64,000 nucleotides of DNA from Mobilibacterium timonense (GCF_900155555.1 NZ_FUHN01000008.1:186001-250000); one strand, 5' to 3'; positions 1-8,301 are shown, counted from the stretch's first letter. Numbers and translations: made by a program. The notes: generated from the sequence alone by a model not told the origin.

Positions 1-404
1 ACAGAGGCTCCGATCTTGCTGTAGACCTGTTCCTCAGTCAGCCATCCGTAGACCGTCAGGCCCTCCGTGAGGGAGTCTCCCGTGACGGTGCAGTTCTTGA
101 ACAGCTTCTTGTATCTTCCCTGCCTGTCTTCCGACTGGGTGCCTCCGTTGGCGGCAGCGTCCAGCTGGTCGACGGCGTGTTCCACGTCCACCACGCTGGC
201 GTTCTGGACTGCCTGGGCGGCAGAAATGTTCTTTTTTATGCTCTTGTCGCTGTATGCAGCGTCCACATTGGGACGGAAAAGCTGGAACACGAAGACTATC
301 AGCAGCACCGCAATGATGACGTACACCGCCGTGGAGCCTCTCCTCCCCGGCTGCAGCGCCTCAGCCACCGCATTTTTCAGCTGTTCTTTTTTCCTGTCGT
401 CCAT
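1..404 (-). CDS. Membrane-anchored SGNH/GDSL hydrolase, 3' part cut by window edge
   Basis: The frame is open from an ATG at 404 to the window edge, giving 134 visible residues. A charged N-terminus is followed by one hydrophobic segment at about residues 24-44 (VYVIIAVLLIVFVFQLF), then a Gln/Ala-rich linker and, near the edge, TGDSLTEGL. That is the block I GDS motif carrying the nucleophilic serine of SGNH/GDSL hydrolases. I infer a cell-surface esterase or acyl-hydrolase held by an N-terminal anchor; the catalytic Asp and His would lie outside the window. The start is supported by AGAGGTG about 8 nt upstream. Substrate is unknown. Confidence 0.7.
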   Translation of the reverse strand, partial: MDDRKKEQLKNAVAEALQPGRRGSTAVYVIIAVLLIVFVFQLFRPNVDAAYSDKSIKKNISAAQAVQNASVVDVEHAVDQLDAAANGGTQSEDRQGRYKKLFKNCTVTGDSLTEGLTVYGWLTEEQVYSKIGAS

Positions 405-465
405 CGCCAAACACCTCTGTTTCCGAAACCGCTCAGGGATACATCCCATCCTGAGACACCTACTT

Positions 466-493
466 ATGATAACAAATTAAAGTATTTTTGCAA
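466..493 (-). promoter_or_regulatory. Sigma-70-type promoter for the GDSL gene
   Basis: On the minus strand TTGCAA (488-493) is followed after 16 bp by TATCAT (466-471). It lies about 60 bp upstream of the GDSL start. Called by motif only. Confidence 0.5.
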
Positions 494-552
494 CCGGACC
501 GAAATCCGCCGCGGCCCTGACCCGCGCGTTGCCGAAAGTCCCGTAGGCATTG

Positions 553-573
553 AAAAAAGCGGCTTTCGCCGCT
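553..573 (-). terminator. Intrinsic terminator after the aminotransferase
   Basis: A 6-bp GC-rich stem AGCGGC/GCCGCT with a 4-nt loop (558-573) is followed on the minus strand by a run of six T. It lies about 90 bp past the aminotransferase stop and could also work weakly in the other direction. Confidence 0.75.
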
Positions 574-661
574 CTTTTCCAGGTTGTCATATCGCGGGGC
601 TGCCCGAAGCCCTGACCCCTTGCGCCAGGCGGGAATGCCCTATCATTTCTCCCCTGCGGTT

Positions 662-1828
662 CTATTTTCTGAACAGGCTCATCTTGCCCAGCCTGTCGAA
701 GGCCTTGCCAAGCTCCTCCACCGGAAGCGTGCAGCACATCCTCACGTAACCTTCGCCGCACTGGCCGAAGCCGATGCCCGGTATCATGAGCACATGGGCC
801 TCTTCCAGGATCCTCTTGCAGACCTCCGTTGACGTGAGGCCCGTGTCCTTGATATTGATGAACAGGTAGAAGGTCCCCTTCGGCGGATAGATCACGTGCA
901 TGTTGTTCAGGGCGTTGATCCTCTCTGCCGCATAGTACGCTCTCTTTTTGTACTCGGCTATGATCGGAGGCTGTATCTCGTGCCTCATCCTCAGCGCCGC
1001 GATGGCCGCCCTCTGGGATACCGAAGGAGGTGTGAATGTAACCGCCTCATTGATCGTGGCGATGGTGTCGATGATATTCTTAGGCGCCACGATGTCCCCG
1101 ACCCTCCAGCCGGTCATCAGGAAGTCCTTGGAAAATGAGTTTATGACGATGCTCCTCTTGTCCATCCCCGGCAGAGTCATGAAAGGAACGAACTTTTCCT
1201 GGTAACTGAAGGCTGTGTAGATGTCGTCGCAGACCACCAGCAGGTCGTATTTCTCCACTACCTTAGCCAGCTTCTTCATGGTGTCCAGGCTCAAGGTGCT
1301 TCCCGTCGGGTTGTTCGGGGAGTTGATGACGATAGCCCTGGTGCGCTCGTTGATCATGCTCTCCAGCCTGTCCACGTTGAACTGGTAGTCTTCTTCTTCC
1401 TTGGTGACGAACTCGATCGGGATTCCTCCCGCCATCTTCACCTGGTTAGGATACGGCAGATAGTACGGGGACTGGATCAGGACCTCGTCGCCCGGATCCA
1501 GGATGGCCTGCATGGCGTAGAACATGCCGATGTTTCCGGAGGCCACTATCATCACGTTATCGATAGGCAGATCGTAGCCGTACTCGTCCCTGTAAAAATA
1601 TACCAGCTCTCTTCTCAGCTCCACGTCTCCTCTCTGAGGCGTGTAATGAGTGTGCCCGGCCATGGCATCCTTGAAGGCTGCCTCGGTCACCCTTGGGTCT
1701 GTGGTGAGGTCAGGGTCGCCGACGCTCAGGTTGATTATGTCGTCGTAGGCTGAAGCCATCTCGTATACATTCTTCAGTGGCGTTGAAACATCCTTCCAGT
1801 ACTTCTTTGCAATATACTTATCCTTCAT
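662..1828 (-). CDS. Pyridoxal-phosphate aminotransferase, class I/II
   Basis: A 388-residue fold-type I aminotransferase, the usual length. Visible marks are the NSPNNPTG segment (169-176), the aspartate that pairs with the PLP ring (D201 in VCDDIYTAF), the Schiff-base lysine K234 in SFSKDF, and the carboxylate-binding arginine in GWRVGD (R242). Members move amino groups between amino acids and 2-oxo acids in the cytosol. The N-terminal SVGDPDLTT resembles aspartate/aromatic aminotransferases of the AspC/PatA group, but substrate cannot be fixed from sequence. It stands alone, with its own promoter and terminator. The start is supported by a GAGGAAAG-type ribosome site just upstream. Confidence 0.9.
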   Translation of the reverse strand: MKDKYIAKKYWKDVSTPLKNVYEMASAYDDIINLSVGDPDLTTDPRVTEAAFKDAMAGHTHYTPQRGDVELRRELVYFYRDEYGYDLPIDNVMIVASGNIGMFYAMQAILDPGDEVLIQSPYYLPYPNQVKMAGGIPIEFVTKEEEDYQFNVDRLESMINERTRAIVINSPNNPTGSTLSLDTMKKLAKVVEKYDLLVVCDDIYTAFSYQEKFVPFMTLPGMDKRSIVINSFSKDFLMTGWRVGDIVAPKNIIDTIATINEAVTFTPPSVSQRAAIAALRMRHEIQPPIIAEYKKRAYYAAERINALNNMHVIYPPKGTFYLFINIKDTGLTSTEVCKRILEEAHVLMIPGIGFGQCGEGYVRMCCTLPVEELGKAFDRLGKMSLFRK

Positions 1829-1904
1829 ATCTCTTTCCTCTGCTGCGGAATAATACCGTTAAAAACTGCGGCTGAGTTTTGGCCGTATCTCTAATTTCTG
1901 TAAT

Positions 1905-1933
1905 AATATATTGCATGTCACCACAATTTTCAA
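1905..1933 (-). promoter_or_regulatory. Strong promoter of the aminotransferase gene
   Basis: TTGAAA (1928-1933) and TATATT (1905-1910) on the minus strand are separated by 17 bp and lie in AT-rich DNA. The leader is about 75 nt. The rest of the gap 1829-2058 shows only AT-rich sequence upstream of this promoter and no gene. Confidence 0.7.
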
Positions 1934-2058
1934 TAGATTTTTGTGTTTTATTTTAAATAAATCACTGTTTTTTGATTTTATAAACAATTCGGTGTTTCGT
2001 TAGAAAAAAGCTCGTGTCGGTCTGGGAGACGGCGATATCGGGCGGCGTCGCAAGGCGC

Positions 2059-2106
2059 AAAAAAAAAACGACGGGAGAATGCCGCCCGCACGGGCAGCGT
2101 TCTCCC
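2059..2106 (-). terminator. Intrinsic terminator after the binding lipoprotein gene
   Basis: Minus-strand hairpin with arms GGGAGAACGCTGCCC and a matching complement (2073-2106), followed by a run of at least nine T (2059-2068). It sits 35 bp past the stop of the substrate-binding protein gene. Confidence 0.9.
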
Positions 2107-2140
2107 ATCACTTTATTAAACGGTTTTACTTAAAAGATCT

Positions 2141-2935
2141 CTATTCGTGATCCAGTCCTGTGATGCCCCACTTCTTGCAGAGCTTGTCATAGGTGCCGTC
2201 CTTCATAACGTCTTTAAGTCCGGCGTTGATCTTGTCCAGAAGCTCGTCGTTGTCCTTGCCGACGGCTATCTTCATCAGGCTGTCCTCATCTGCAGCTGTG
2301 GAGATCTCTCCTGCCAGCTTGTAGGTGTCGGCCTTCTTGTTCATGTACTCGTCCAGAACAGGCATGTCTCCGGCAACGGCGTCAACGTCTCCGTTCTCCA
2401 GCATGAGGACGCATGTGCTGTACTCGTTCAGCTCCTTGACCTCGCCGATCTTACCCTCCTTCTGGAGTTCCTTTACGTAATCATCAGTAGTAGTGCCCAT
2501 CTGAACGGCTACCTTCGTGCTGGATGTGAAGTCGGACTCGGAATTGATGGCGCTGTTCTTCATCACCATGTAGTACTGGCCGGCATCATAATATGGATCG
2601 GAGAACTGCACGTGCTTGTCCCTGTCAGGAGTTTCGTTGAATCCAGCGATGATCAGGTCCGCATTTCCGGCCTCAACGGCAGGCACAAGAGAATCGAAGC
2701 TCATGGTCTTCATCTTCACCTTGAAGCCCTGATCCTTTGCGATGGCCTTGATCAGATCGATGTCGAATCCCACCAGCTTTCCGTCGTCGTTGGTGCTCTC
2801 GAACGGAGGGTATGTAGGCTCAGTTACGGCGATATATGTCTCTTCCTTGCTGCTGCTTCCACAGGATGCCAGCATGAATGCCATCATACATGCAAGGGCA
2901 GCCAGGAACACCTTCTTGAAAACGTTCTTGTTCAT
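2141..2935 (-). CDS. Amino-acid ABC transporter substrate-binding lipoprotein
   Basis: A 264-residue extracellular solute-binding protein of family 3 (SBP_bac_3). The start at 2935 gives a lipoprotein signal, MNKNVFKKVFLAALACMMAF, ending in the lipobox LASC, and has AAGGAGC upstream. An upstream in-frame start at 2989 would spoil this signal. The mature part shows family landmarks: PPFESTNDDGKLVGFDIDL, then DLIIAGFNETPDR, then a C-terminal GTYDKLCKKWG. It would capture a polar or charged amino acid at the outer membrane face for an ABC importer. No permease or ATPase gene adjoins it; it has its own promoter and terminator, so it is an orphan that must work with components encoded elsewhere. 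Confidence 0.92.
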   Translation of the reverse strand: MNKNVFKKVFLAALACMMAFMLASCGSSSKEETYIAVTEPTYPPFESTNDDGKLVGFDIDLIKAIAKDQGFKVKMKTMSFDSLVPAVEAGNADLIIAGFNETPDRDKHVQFSDPYYDAGQYYMVMKNSAINSESDFTSSTKVAVQMGTTTDDYVKELQKEGKIGEVKELNEYSTCVLMLENGDVDAVAGDMPVLDEYMNKKADTYKLAGEISTAADEDSLMKIAVGKDNDELLDKINAGLKDVMKDGTYDKLCKKWGITGLDHE

Positions 2936-2987
2936 ATCTTGCTCCTTTATCATTCTGTCATAAACTTCAGTCGTTATCGTAGTACAC

Positions 2988-3023
2988 AATGTGATGGTCT
3001 GTCCTTCACACCGGCATCACATT
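2988..3023. repeat. Inverted repeat in the leader of the binding-protein gene
   Basis: AATGTGATG (2988-2996) and CATCACATT (3015-3023) are perfect 9-bp inverted arms with an 18-nt loop. They lie directly downstream of the promoter in the 5' untranslated region. This could be an RNA hairpin or an operator. Confidence 0.5.
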
Positions 3024-3035
3024 TTGCATAGGAAC

Positions 3036-3064
3036 AATATAAAACAGAGCCGTCCCCTTGTCAA
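3036..3064 (-). promoter_or_regulatory. Near-consensus promoter of the binding-protein gene
   Basis: TTGACA (3059-3064), a 17-bp spacer, then TATATT (3036-3041) on the minus strand. One of the best promoter matches in the window; it gives a leader of about 95 nt. Confidence 0.8.
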
Positions 3065-3155
3065 TAATTAATATTAAATTTTATGTATATTTTTTCATTC
3101 CTCTCCGGCTGACATCGTTTCGCCCCGGTAAGCGTCAGCGACTCGCCGGCTCAGG

Positions 3156-3629
3156 CTAGATCGTCGCCTTTTTTCCCCTGATCTTTCCCCAGAGCATGGA
3201 CAGGTACTTGTTCAGGATCTCCACGATCATGAAGCCAAGGGCGATGGCCACGCAGCTCACCAGGAGCTCGATCGCCTGGGACTTGGCTATGTTCATGTCG
3301 CGAAGGGCGACGCCGTACATCATCCAGTAGAGCTGGGCTCCCGGGATGACCGGGAAGATGGATGCCGTGAGGAACACGGTGGCAGGAGCCTTGTTGATCC
3401 TCGCCATTATCTGGGCATAGCCGGCCACGAAGATGGATGCGCCCATGGTGGCGTAGAAGTTGCTCGGGTCAAAGTGGTATACGGCCAGATATACGGCCCA
3501 GCAGAAAAAAGCTCCGATACCTGAATAGATGACCTGTTTTCCTCTGATGTTGAACCAGAGCGCAAAGCCTGTACAGGCTATGGTACTTGATATGAGCTGT
3601 ACCCATATGTTTGGATTCATCGGTGCCAT
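3156..3629 (-). CDS. Threonine/serine exporter, C-terminal half (YjjB/DUF3815 type)
   Basis: A 157-residue membrane protein with about four to five hydrophobic segments and the typical GAFFCWAVYLAVYHF and SIFPVIPGAQLYWMMYG stretches of the ThrE C-terminal domain. The PGxxLY core and polar residues in this half belong to the transport unit. In many Clostridia and in E. coli (YjjP/YjjB) the two halves of ThrE are separate genes; the preceding gene supplies the other half, and its stop directly abuts this start, so the two are surely co-translated. Function is inferred to be export of serine, threonine or a related small acid. Confidence 0.85.
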   Translation of the reverse strand: MAPMNPNIWVQLISSTIACTGFALWFNIRGKQVIYSGIGAFFCWAVYLAVYHFDPSNFYATMGASIFVAGYAQIMARINKAPATVFLTASIFPVIPGAQLYWMMYGVALRDMNIAKSQAIELLVSCVAIALGFMIVEILNKYLSMLWGKIRGKKATI

Positions 3630-4394
3630 TTATATTATCCCCCTGAAAAGCATAAGTGAAACTACGATGCCAGCTGCGATGCCCGTTGCTCCCAGGATCG
3701 AGTTGGTGATATTCAGGATGCCCGACAGGATGTCCCTGTGGAGGGTATCCCTGATCCCGTTGGTCGTGCCCAGGGCGCTGACCAGGAGCATTACCACTCC
3801 CGTGGTGATCCTGCCCACGTGCTGGGCGGCTCCGAAGTATACCATCCAGACGATGAATGTCTCCGTGATGAACGCCAGTATTGCGTTGTAGATCATAGGA
3901 TTGGACTCGACTTTTCCGAGCTTCACGCCCAGGAGGACTACTATAGCCGAGGCTATTATCGCGATAATGGTGTCGGAGACGGTACAGTCGAAGAACACGC
4001 CGAATCCGGCGCCTCCCATGATGCCGGCCATCACCGTGATCCAGAGAGGCTGCTGCTTCCTGTTAAGGACCTCACGCAGCTTTGCGTCCAGCGTCTCTCT
4101 GTTAGGCCTGGCCGCACACACGTATCTTGACAGATTGTTGAGATAATCCAGCCTGTCCAGGTTCATGCCTCCGAGAGGAATATGCCTGATCTGGGTTATG
4201 ATCCTTCCGTCCGGCGCCTCCACCGTCGCCTGGATATTGGAAGAGATCACCCAGACGTTGATCCTGCGGAAGCCGTACGCAGAGCACATCCTGTACATGC
4301 TTTCCTCTACCCTCTTGATCTCGGCGCCGCTTTTCATCATCTCTTCGCCGATATCCAGAAGCCCCTGTAAAATTCTTTCCGGTTCCATGTTCAC
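3630..4394 (-). CDS. Threonine/serine exporter, N-terminal half (YjjP/DUF1212 type)
   Basis: A 254-residue protein with a cytosolic N-terminal domain (about 1-115: GEEMMKSGAEIKRVEESM, YGFRRINVWVISSNIQATV) and about five membrane segments after it. This is the ThrE N-terminal domain architecture. It is followed without any gap by the C-terminal half. AAAGGATG upstream supports the start. The pair is predicted to be a proton-driven amino-acid or dicarboxylate exporter in the cytoplasmic membrane. Substrate is inferred from family only. Confidence 0.87.
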   Translation of the reverse strand: MNMEPERILQGLLDIGEEMMKSGAEIKRVEESMYRMCSAYGFRRINVWVISSNIQATVEAPDGRIITQIRHIPLGGMNLDRLDYLNNLSRYVCAARPNRETLDAKLREVLNRKQQPLWITVMAGIMGGAGFGVFFDCTVSDTIIAIIASAIVVLLGVKLGKVESNPMIYNAILAFITETFIVWMVYFGAAQHVGRITTGVVMLLVSALGTTNGIRDTLHRDILSGILNITNSILGATGIAAGIVVSLMLFRGII

Positions 4395-4506
4395 ATCCTT
4401 TCGACTGTCCCGGCGCCGCGCGCCCGTAAAGCCTTACCACAATATCTTCTGTATTTTTATACGATTACCCGCAATAACTTCTTATAACCTTACCGGAATG
4501 CATGAG

Positions 4507-6177
4507 TCACATGTAGTTGATCGCCGTCATGAAAGCCGGGATAAGCTGCTTTTTCCTGGAAAGGAGCCCCGGCACGTTCACACAGCCGTCCTCCGCCTCC
4601 AGACCCGGGTAAGCGCTCCTTATCACGTCCGAAGCACGGTCCCCTGCAAATAGTATCTCTGACGAGCTGGTCTTGATGTTCGTCAGCAGGAAAAACGCCA
4701 TCGAGATGTCCGTCTTGTTCAGTTCCTTCTCCAGCACCGGCTCGATGCTGCTCTTGATGACGTCAAGCTCCTGCTTGTCCATGGAACTGATCTGTCCCAC
4801 ACCGAAGGTATATCCGGAGATGGTGAACTTCTTGTAGTCCTGGAAAAAGATCTCTTCAGGCGATTTGTTCCTCAGGTCGGAGCCCGCCCGGAACATGGCC
4901 TCGGCGAACTCTTCGATGTTTATCTCGGCGATGAGAGCCAGCGCCCCCGCCGCCATCTTGTCCTGGAGCGTACAGGTAGGAGACCTGAACATCAGCGTGT
5001 CCGAAATTATGGCTCCCACCAGGAGACCTGCGATCTCCTTCGGGATGTCCAGTCCCTTTTCCACGTACATCTGATAGAGGATCGTGGCTGTGCACCCTAC
5101 CGGCTGGTTTATGAAATAGATCGGCTGCAGAGTCTGCAGCGTCCCCAGCCTGTGGTGGTCGATGATCTCCAGTATCTCGCCCTCGTCGATGTTGTCCACG
5201 GCCTGCGACTTCTCGTTGTGATCCACCAGGATCAGCTGCCTCTTCTTGATACCGAGCAGGTTTCTCCTGGAGACCGTGCCCACGTAGTCGCCCTTGCTGT
5301 CCACTACCGGAAAAGCCCGGTGTCTTGTGCTCGCCATGACAGACCGGATCTTGTCCGTGTAATCATCCAGTTTGAAGGAATTGATGTCCTCCGTGATCAT
5401 GATCGCCCTCAGCGGCACGCTCTTGTTGATCTCCCTTGTCACCGAATAGGTGTCCAGGTCGGTCTCCATTATCACGGCCCCGATGGCCTTCGCCTCTTCC
5501 ACCGTCTCCCTGCTGGCGTGGGCGCCAAGGCAGATGATGAGGCAGGCGGCCTTCTTTTCCAGGGCAGCGGAGTGGTTCTCACCCCTGTCTACCAGGATCA
5601 CCAGGTCCCCTTCGTCCACCACGGCCTTCATCCTATCGGGAACGGCCGCTCCCACCAGGACCTTGCCGTGGTCGAAGATCTTTTCCGGATCGCCGGTCAC
5701 TATCTCCGCCTTCACCGTCTCGGCGATGTCGCCGAAACGCGTCCTGGAGTCGGACAGGAAGTGGGTATTGTCCATGTCCATGAATGTTCTGGCGATGTCG
5801 CCCTTTGTGACCAGGCCAACTACCTTGTTGTTCTCGGTCACGGGCAGCGTCACGGCGTTGGTCTCGTTCATCAGATCCCATGCCCTGCCGATCGTCATGC
5901 TGGCAGGAACACCCGGAGTCATCCTGATCTCCATGTCCCTGACCTGTGTTGACACGTCCCCCACGTACTCCGGATCCGGAACTCCGAAGTAGTCAAGGAC
6001 GAACCTGGTCTCCGAACTGATCTCCCCGGCCCTTCCCGGGATGTACTTGTGGCTGTGGCTGACCCTGTTCTTGATATCGGCGTAGGCGATGGCGGAGCAG
6101 ATGGAATCCGTATCCGGGTTCTTGTGCCCGATGACCGTGACCTTTCGCTGTATCTTTCTGTACTCAGCTTTGCTCAT
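4507..6177 (-). CDS. ppaC: Manganese-dependent inorganic pyrophosphatase with CBS/DRTGG regulatory insert
   Basis: A 556-residue family II pyrophosphatase (DHH superfamily), far longer than the roughly 310-residue minimal form. The N-terminal DHH domain has the metal site GHKNPDTDSICSA (about 17-29); the DHH triad appears after the insert as EIIDHHRLGTL. Between the metal-binding motifs are two CBS domains (about 70-125 and 255-310) flanking a DRTGG domain. The C-terminal DHHA2 domain ends in SRKKQLIPAF, the substrate-binding SRKKQ signature. It splits PPi to phosphate in the cytosol; in characterised Clostridium enzymes of this form AMP/ADP inhibit and diadenosine tetraphosphate or ATP activate. 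AAAGGTG upstream supports the start. Confidence 0.93.
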   Translation of the reverse strand: MSKAEYRKIQRKVTVIGHKNPDTDSICSAIAYADIKNRVSHSHKYIPGRAGEISSETRFVLDYFGVPDPEYVGDVSTQVRDMEIRMTPGVPASMTIGRAWDLMNETNAVTLPVTENNKVVGLVTKGDIARTFMDMDNTHFLSDSRTRFGDIAETVKAEIVTGDPEKIFDHGKVLVGAAVPDRMKAVVDEGDLVILVDRGENHSAALEKKAACLIICLGAHASRETVEEAKAIGAVIMETDLDTYSVTREINKSVPLRAIMITEDINSFKLDDYTDKIRSVMASTRHRAFPVVDSKGDYVGTVSRRNLLGIKKRQLILVDHNEKSQAVDNIDEGEILEIIDHHRLGTLQTLQPIYFINQPVGCTATILYQMYVEKGLDIPKEIAGLLVGAIISDTLMFRSPTCTLQDKMAAGALALIAEINIEEFAEAMFRAGSDLRNKSPEEIFFQDYKKFTISGYTFGVGQISSMDKQELDVIKSSIEPVLEKELNKTDISMAFFLLTNIKTSSSEILFAGDRASDVIRSAYPGLEAEDGCVNVPGLLSRKKQLIPAFMTAINYM

Positions 6178-6206
6178 ATGATGTCTTCACCTTTCGAATC
6201 TTTCTT

Positions 6207-6230
6207 TAAAAAGCCCGGGCCTCGGCCCGG
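6207..6230 (-). terminator. Intrinsic terminator between cyclophilin and pyrophosphatase genes
   Basis: CCGGGCC-TC-GGCCCGG stem (6215-6230) followed on the minus strand by TTTTTAAAG. It lies 40 bp past the cyclophilin stop and 30 bp before the pyrophosphatase start, so pyrophosphatase transcription must depend on read-through or a promoter in this short gap. Confidence 0.75.
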
Positions 6231-6269
6231 ACTTCGCTTTTCCCTTTTGTGACGGGCTTTCCAGGGAAG

Positions 6270-6746
6270 CTATTTCATCCGAATGGATCTGATCTTCTGA
6301 TCCTTCAGAGGCTTATCAAAATAGTCTCTCTTGGCGTTTACGATCCTGTCAGCCACGTCCATGCCGCTGGTGATCTTACCGAAGGCCGCATACTGGCCGT
6401 CGAGATGCGGTGCGTCCTCCGTCATGATGAAGAACTGGGAACCGGCCGAATCCGGGTCGGCGGCTCTCGCCATGGATATCACACCTCTTGTGTGCTTCAG
6501 GTCGTTCCTGAAGCCGTTTGCGGTGAACTCTCCCTTGATGGTGTATCCCGGGCCGCCCATTCCGTTCCCCTGAGGGCATCCTCCCTGGATCATGAACCCT
6601 GGGATCACCCGATGGAAGATCAGGCCGTCGTAGAACTTCTTCTCGATGAGGCTCTCGAAGTTCTTCACCGTCTCGGGAGCGATGTCTTCGTAAAGCTCGC
6701 CCTCCATAACTCCGCCGTCTTCCATTTCAATGATAAATTCCTTCAT
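6270..6746 (-). CDS. Peptidyl-prolyl cis-trans isomerase, cyclophilin type
   Basis: A 158-residue cyclophilin lacking a signal peptide, so cytosolic. Landmarks are FHRVIPGFMIQGG (catalytic Arg in FHR and the IQGG turn), the MARAADPDSAGSQFFIM segment and LDGQYAAFGKI. It speeds proline isomerisation during protein folding. I prefer the internal ATG at 6746 (MKEFIIEMEDGG, matching family N-termini, with AGGA 7 nt upstream) over the in-frame ATG at 6779, which would add 11 polar residues and has a poorly spaced ribosome site. Confidence 0.9.
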   Translation of the reverse strand: MKEFIIEMEDGGVMEGELYEDIAPETVKNFESLIEKKFYDGLIFHRVIPGFMIQGGCPQGNGMGGPGYTIKGEFTANGFRNDLKHTRGVISMARAADPDSAGSQFFIMTEDAPHLDGQYAAFGKITSGMDVADRIVNAKRDYFDKPLKDQKIRSIRMK

Positions 6747-6845
6747 ATTCTCTTCCTCACTGTTATCTGAATTTTTCATGCCCTTCCGGCCTTCTTTTGA
6801 TTTTTCCTATACACTCATCACTTAAAAAGGCCCCAAGGCATTGTT

Positions 6846-6874
6846 ATCTTACCATGTTATCCATTTTCTCTCAA
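6846..6874 (-). promoter_or_regulatory. Promoter of the cyclophilin gene
   Basis: TTGAGA (6869-6874), 17 bp, TAAGAT (6846-6851) on the minus strand. It is divergent from the OhrR-type regulator; together with the operator at 7032-7060 it accounts for most of the 6780-7096 gap. Confidence 0.6.
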
Positions 6875-7031
6875 CGCCCGGAACACTGTAATTCACTGTG
6901 AAAAGTGATTATTTTGGTGAGGTTGTCACATTGAAAAAAGGGCGTCGAAACGCGCCTGCCGGCGGGGATGGAGAAAAGTTCTTGCATTGCGGGCGGTTTC
7001 ACTATAAAATGTCCTGTAAATTCAATGTTGC

Positions 7032-7060
7032 GCAATTAAATTGCCGTTTATTGAATTGCA
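7032..7060. promoter_or_regulatory. Probable OhrR-type operator upstream of the MarR gene
   Basis: GCAATTAAATTGC (7032-7044) is a perfect palindrome around a central A, followed by a further half-site AATTGCA (7054-7060). OhrR proteins are known to bind AATTGxx-type palindromes. It lies 53 bp before the ohrR-like start and downstream of a TATAAA-like -10 (7003-7008), fitting autorepression. The operator role is inferred. Confidence 0.55.
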
Positions 7061-7096
7061 GGCTGGATCTACTTGATGATATAAAAGGAAACTGAA

Positions 7097-7630
7097 ATGG
7101 CAACTCCTGAAGATAAATACGACAGATTGAAGCTGGACAACCAGCTGTGCTTCCCTCTTTACGCCTGTGCTAAAGAGGTGGTGAAGCAATACAAGCCTTT
7201 TCTGGAACCGCTGGGCCTCACCTACACGCAGTACCTGGTGATGATGGTTCTGTGGGAAGACGGCGAGATCAGAGTCAAGGACCTCGGGCAGAAGCTTTTC
7301 CTTGATTCCGGCACACTGACACCGCTGCTGAAGCGCATGGAGGGAAAAGGCCTCATAACCAGAGAGCGCCCTCGCGAGGACGAGCGCAACCTTGTCATAC
7401 GGCTCACCGAAAAGGGACAGGACATGCGTGAGGATGCAGTGAAGATACCGACCCAGATGGCCTGCTGTCTCCCTCTCGGGAAGAAAAAGGCAAAAGCTCT
7501 TTACTCCACACTGTACGAGCTCCTGGGGATAATGGGCGGATGCTCAGAAGAGAGTGCCGGTGGCTCACGACCTGCGAAGAAGGTGTCGGCTGCCCCAATG
7601 AAGAAGTCAAAGTCAGAAGCAGACGAATAA
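7097..7630 (+). CDS. ohrR: MarR-family regulator, OhrR type (organic hydroperoxide sensor)
   Basis: A 177-residue winged-helix protein. The N-terminal KLDNQLCFPLYA places a cysteine at position 18, the peroxide-sensing cysteine of OhrR; the tyrosine-containing LTYTQYLVMMVLW follows. The recognition helix and wing are in DSGTLTPLLKRMEGKGLITRERPREDERNLVIRLTEKG. The tail after about residue 150 is longer and more basic than usual. OhrR represses genes for organic hydroperoxide reduction until its cysteine is oxidised. No ohr peroxidase gene lies nearby, so the visible target is its own promoter palindrome. Extra cysteines (CC near 127, C near 151) may make it a two-cysteine sensor, an inference. 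Confidence 0.82.
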   Translation: MATPEDKYDRLKLDNQLCFPLYACAKEVVKQYKPFLEPLGLTYTQYLVMMVLWEDGEIRVKDLGQKLFLDSGTLTPLLKRMEGKGLITRERPREDERNLVIRLTEKGQDMREDAVKIPTQMACCLPLGKKKAKALYSTLYELLGIMGGCSEESAGGSRPAKKVSAAPMKKSKSEADE

Positions 7631-7657
7631 CACAACAAGAGAGCATCAAACGCAAAC

Positions 7658-7725
7658 GAAAAAGCAGGCCGGGATCAGCCGGATGGTGCGCCGTTCAGCG
7701 CTCCCTCCGGCCGGTCCCCCCTGCT
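7658..7725 (-). terminator. Terminator between convergent ohrR-like and flavoprotein genes
   Basis: Complementary ends AGCAGG (7663-7668) and CCTGCT (7720-7725) enclose a GC-rich inner stem with GGCCGG. On the minus strand the structure is followed by TTTTTCG. It probably serves the leftward flavoprotein gene and perhaps both. Confidence 0.5.
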
Positions 7726-7764
7726 TATTTCATTGCACTGTCCCGCAGACGTCACGACCCGTGC

Positions 7765-8301
7765 TTAAAAGTTTTTTCCAAGCCTGTAAGCCTGAGTCGG
7801 ATAGCTGGACTGGAGAACGTCGTCCGCGTTGCTGCAGCCCTGTGCCGCCACGATGCCCCTGTCTTCCCAGCCCATGTACCTGAGGGTGAGCTGATAGGTC
7901 TTGACCAGACCGCTGCAGGCATCCTCCTCGTCGTCCGCAAAGGCGGTGATCAGCGCGGCCTTCTTGTCCTGGGTCATCAGCTTGTCGTTGAAGGCGTAGA
8001 ACCTGTCTATCGCCGCGGCCAGCTGGGCGTTCATCCCGAAGTAGTACACGGGAGATACGAAAACGATGGCGTCGGAGTTCAGCACCTCCGGCCTCAGCTC
8101 CTCCATGTCATCCTTGAAAACGCAGCCGTCACCAGTCTTGTGACAGCGCTCGCACCCCATGCACGGATGGATGCTCTTGAACGATGCGTCGAAACGACAG
8201 ACTTCGTGCCCCGCTTCCTCAGCGCCTGCTATAAAGTTCTCCGTAAGAAGTGCGGTGGAACCGCTCTTGTGCGGGCTTCCGGAAATGACCAGTATCTTCA
8301 T
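7765..8301 (-). CDS. Flavodoxin-like NAD(P)H-dependent oxidoreductase
   Basis: A 178-residue NADPH-dependent FMN reductase/flavodoxin-fold protein. MKILVISGSPHKSGST is the FMN phosphate-binding loop; PCMGCERCHKTGDGC is the cysteine-rich stretch common to the iron-sulfur-flavoprotein-like subgroup; FVSPVYYFGMNAQLAAAIDRF is the isoalloxazine contact. It would carry electrons or reduce small acceptors in the cytosol. The ATG at 8301 is chosen because AGGAAGGAG lies 8 nt before it and itself overlaps the in-frame GTG at 8310. Confidence 0.85.
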   Translation of the reverse strand: MKILVISGSPHKSGSTALLTENFIAGAEEAGHEVCRFDASFKSIHPCMGCERCHKTGDGCVFKDDMEELRPEVLNSDAIVFVSPVYYFGMNAQLAAAIDRFYAFNDKLMTQDKKAALITAFADDEEDACSGLVKTYQLTLRYMGWEDRGIVAAQGCSNADDVLQSSYPTQAYRLGKNF

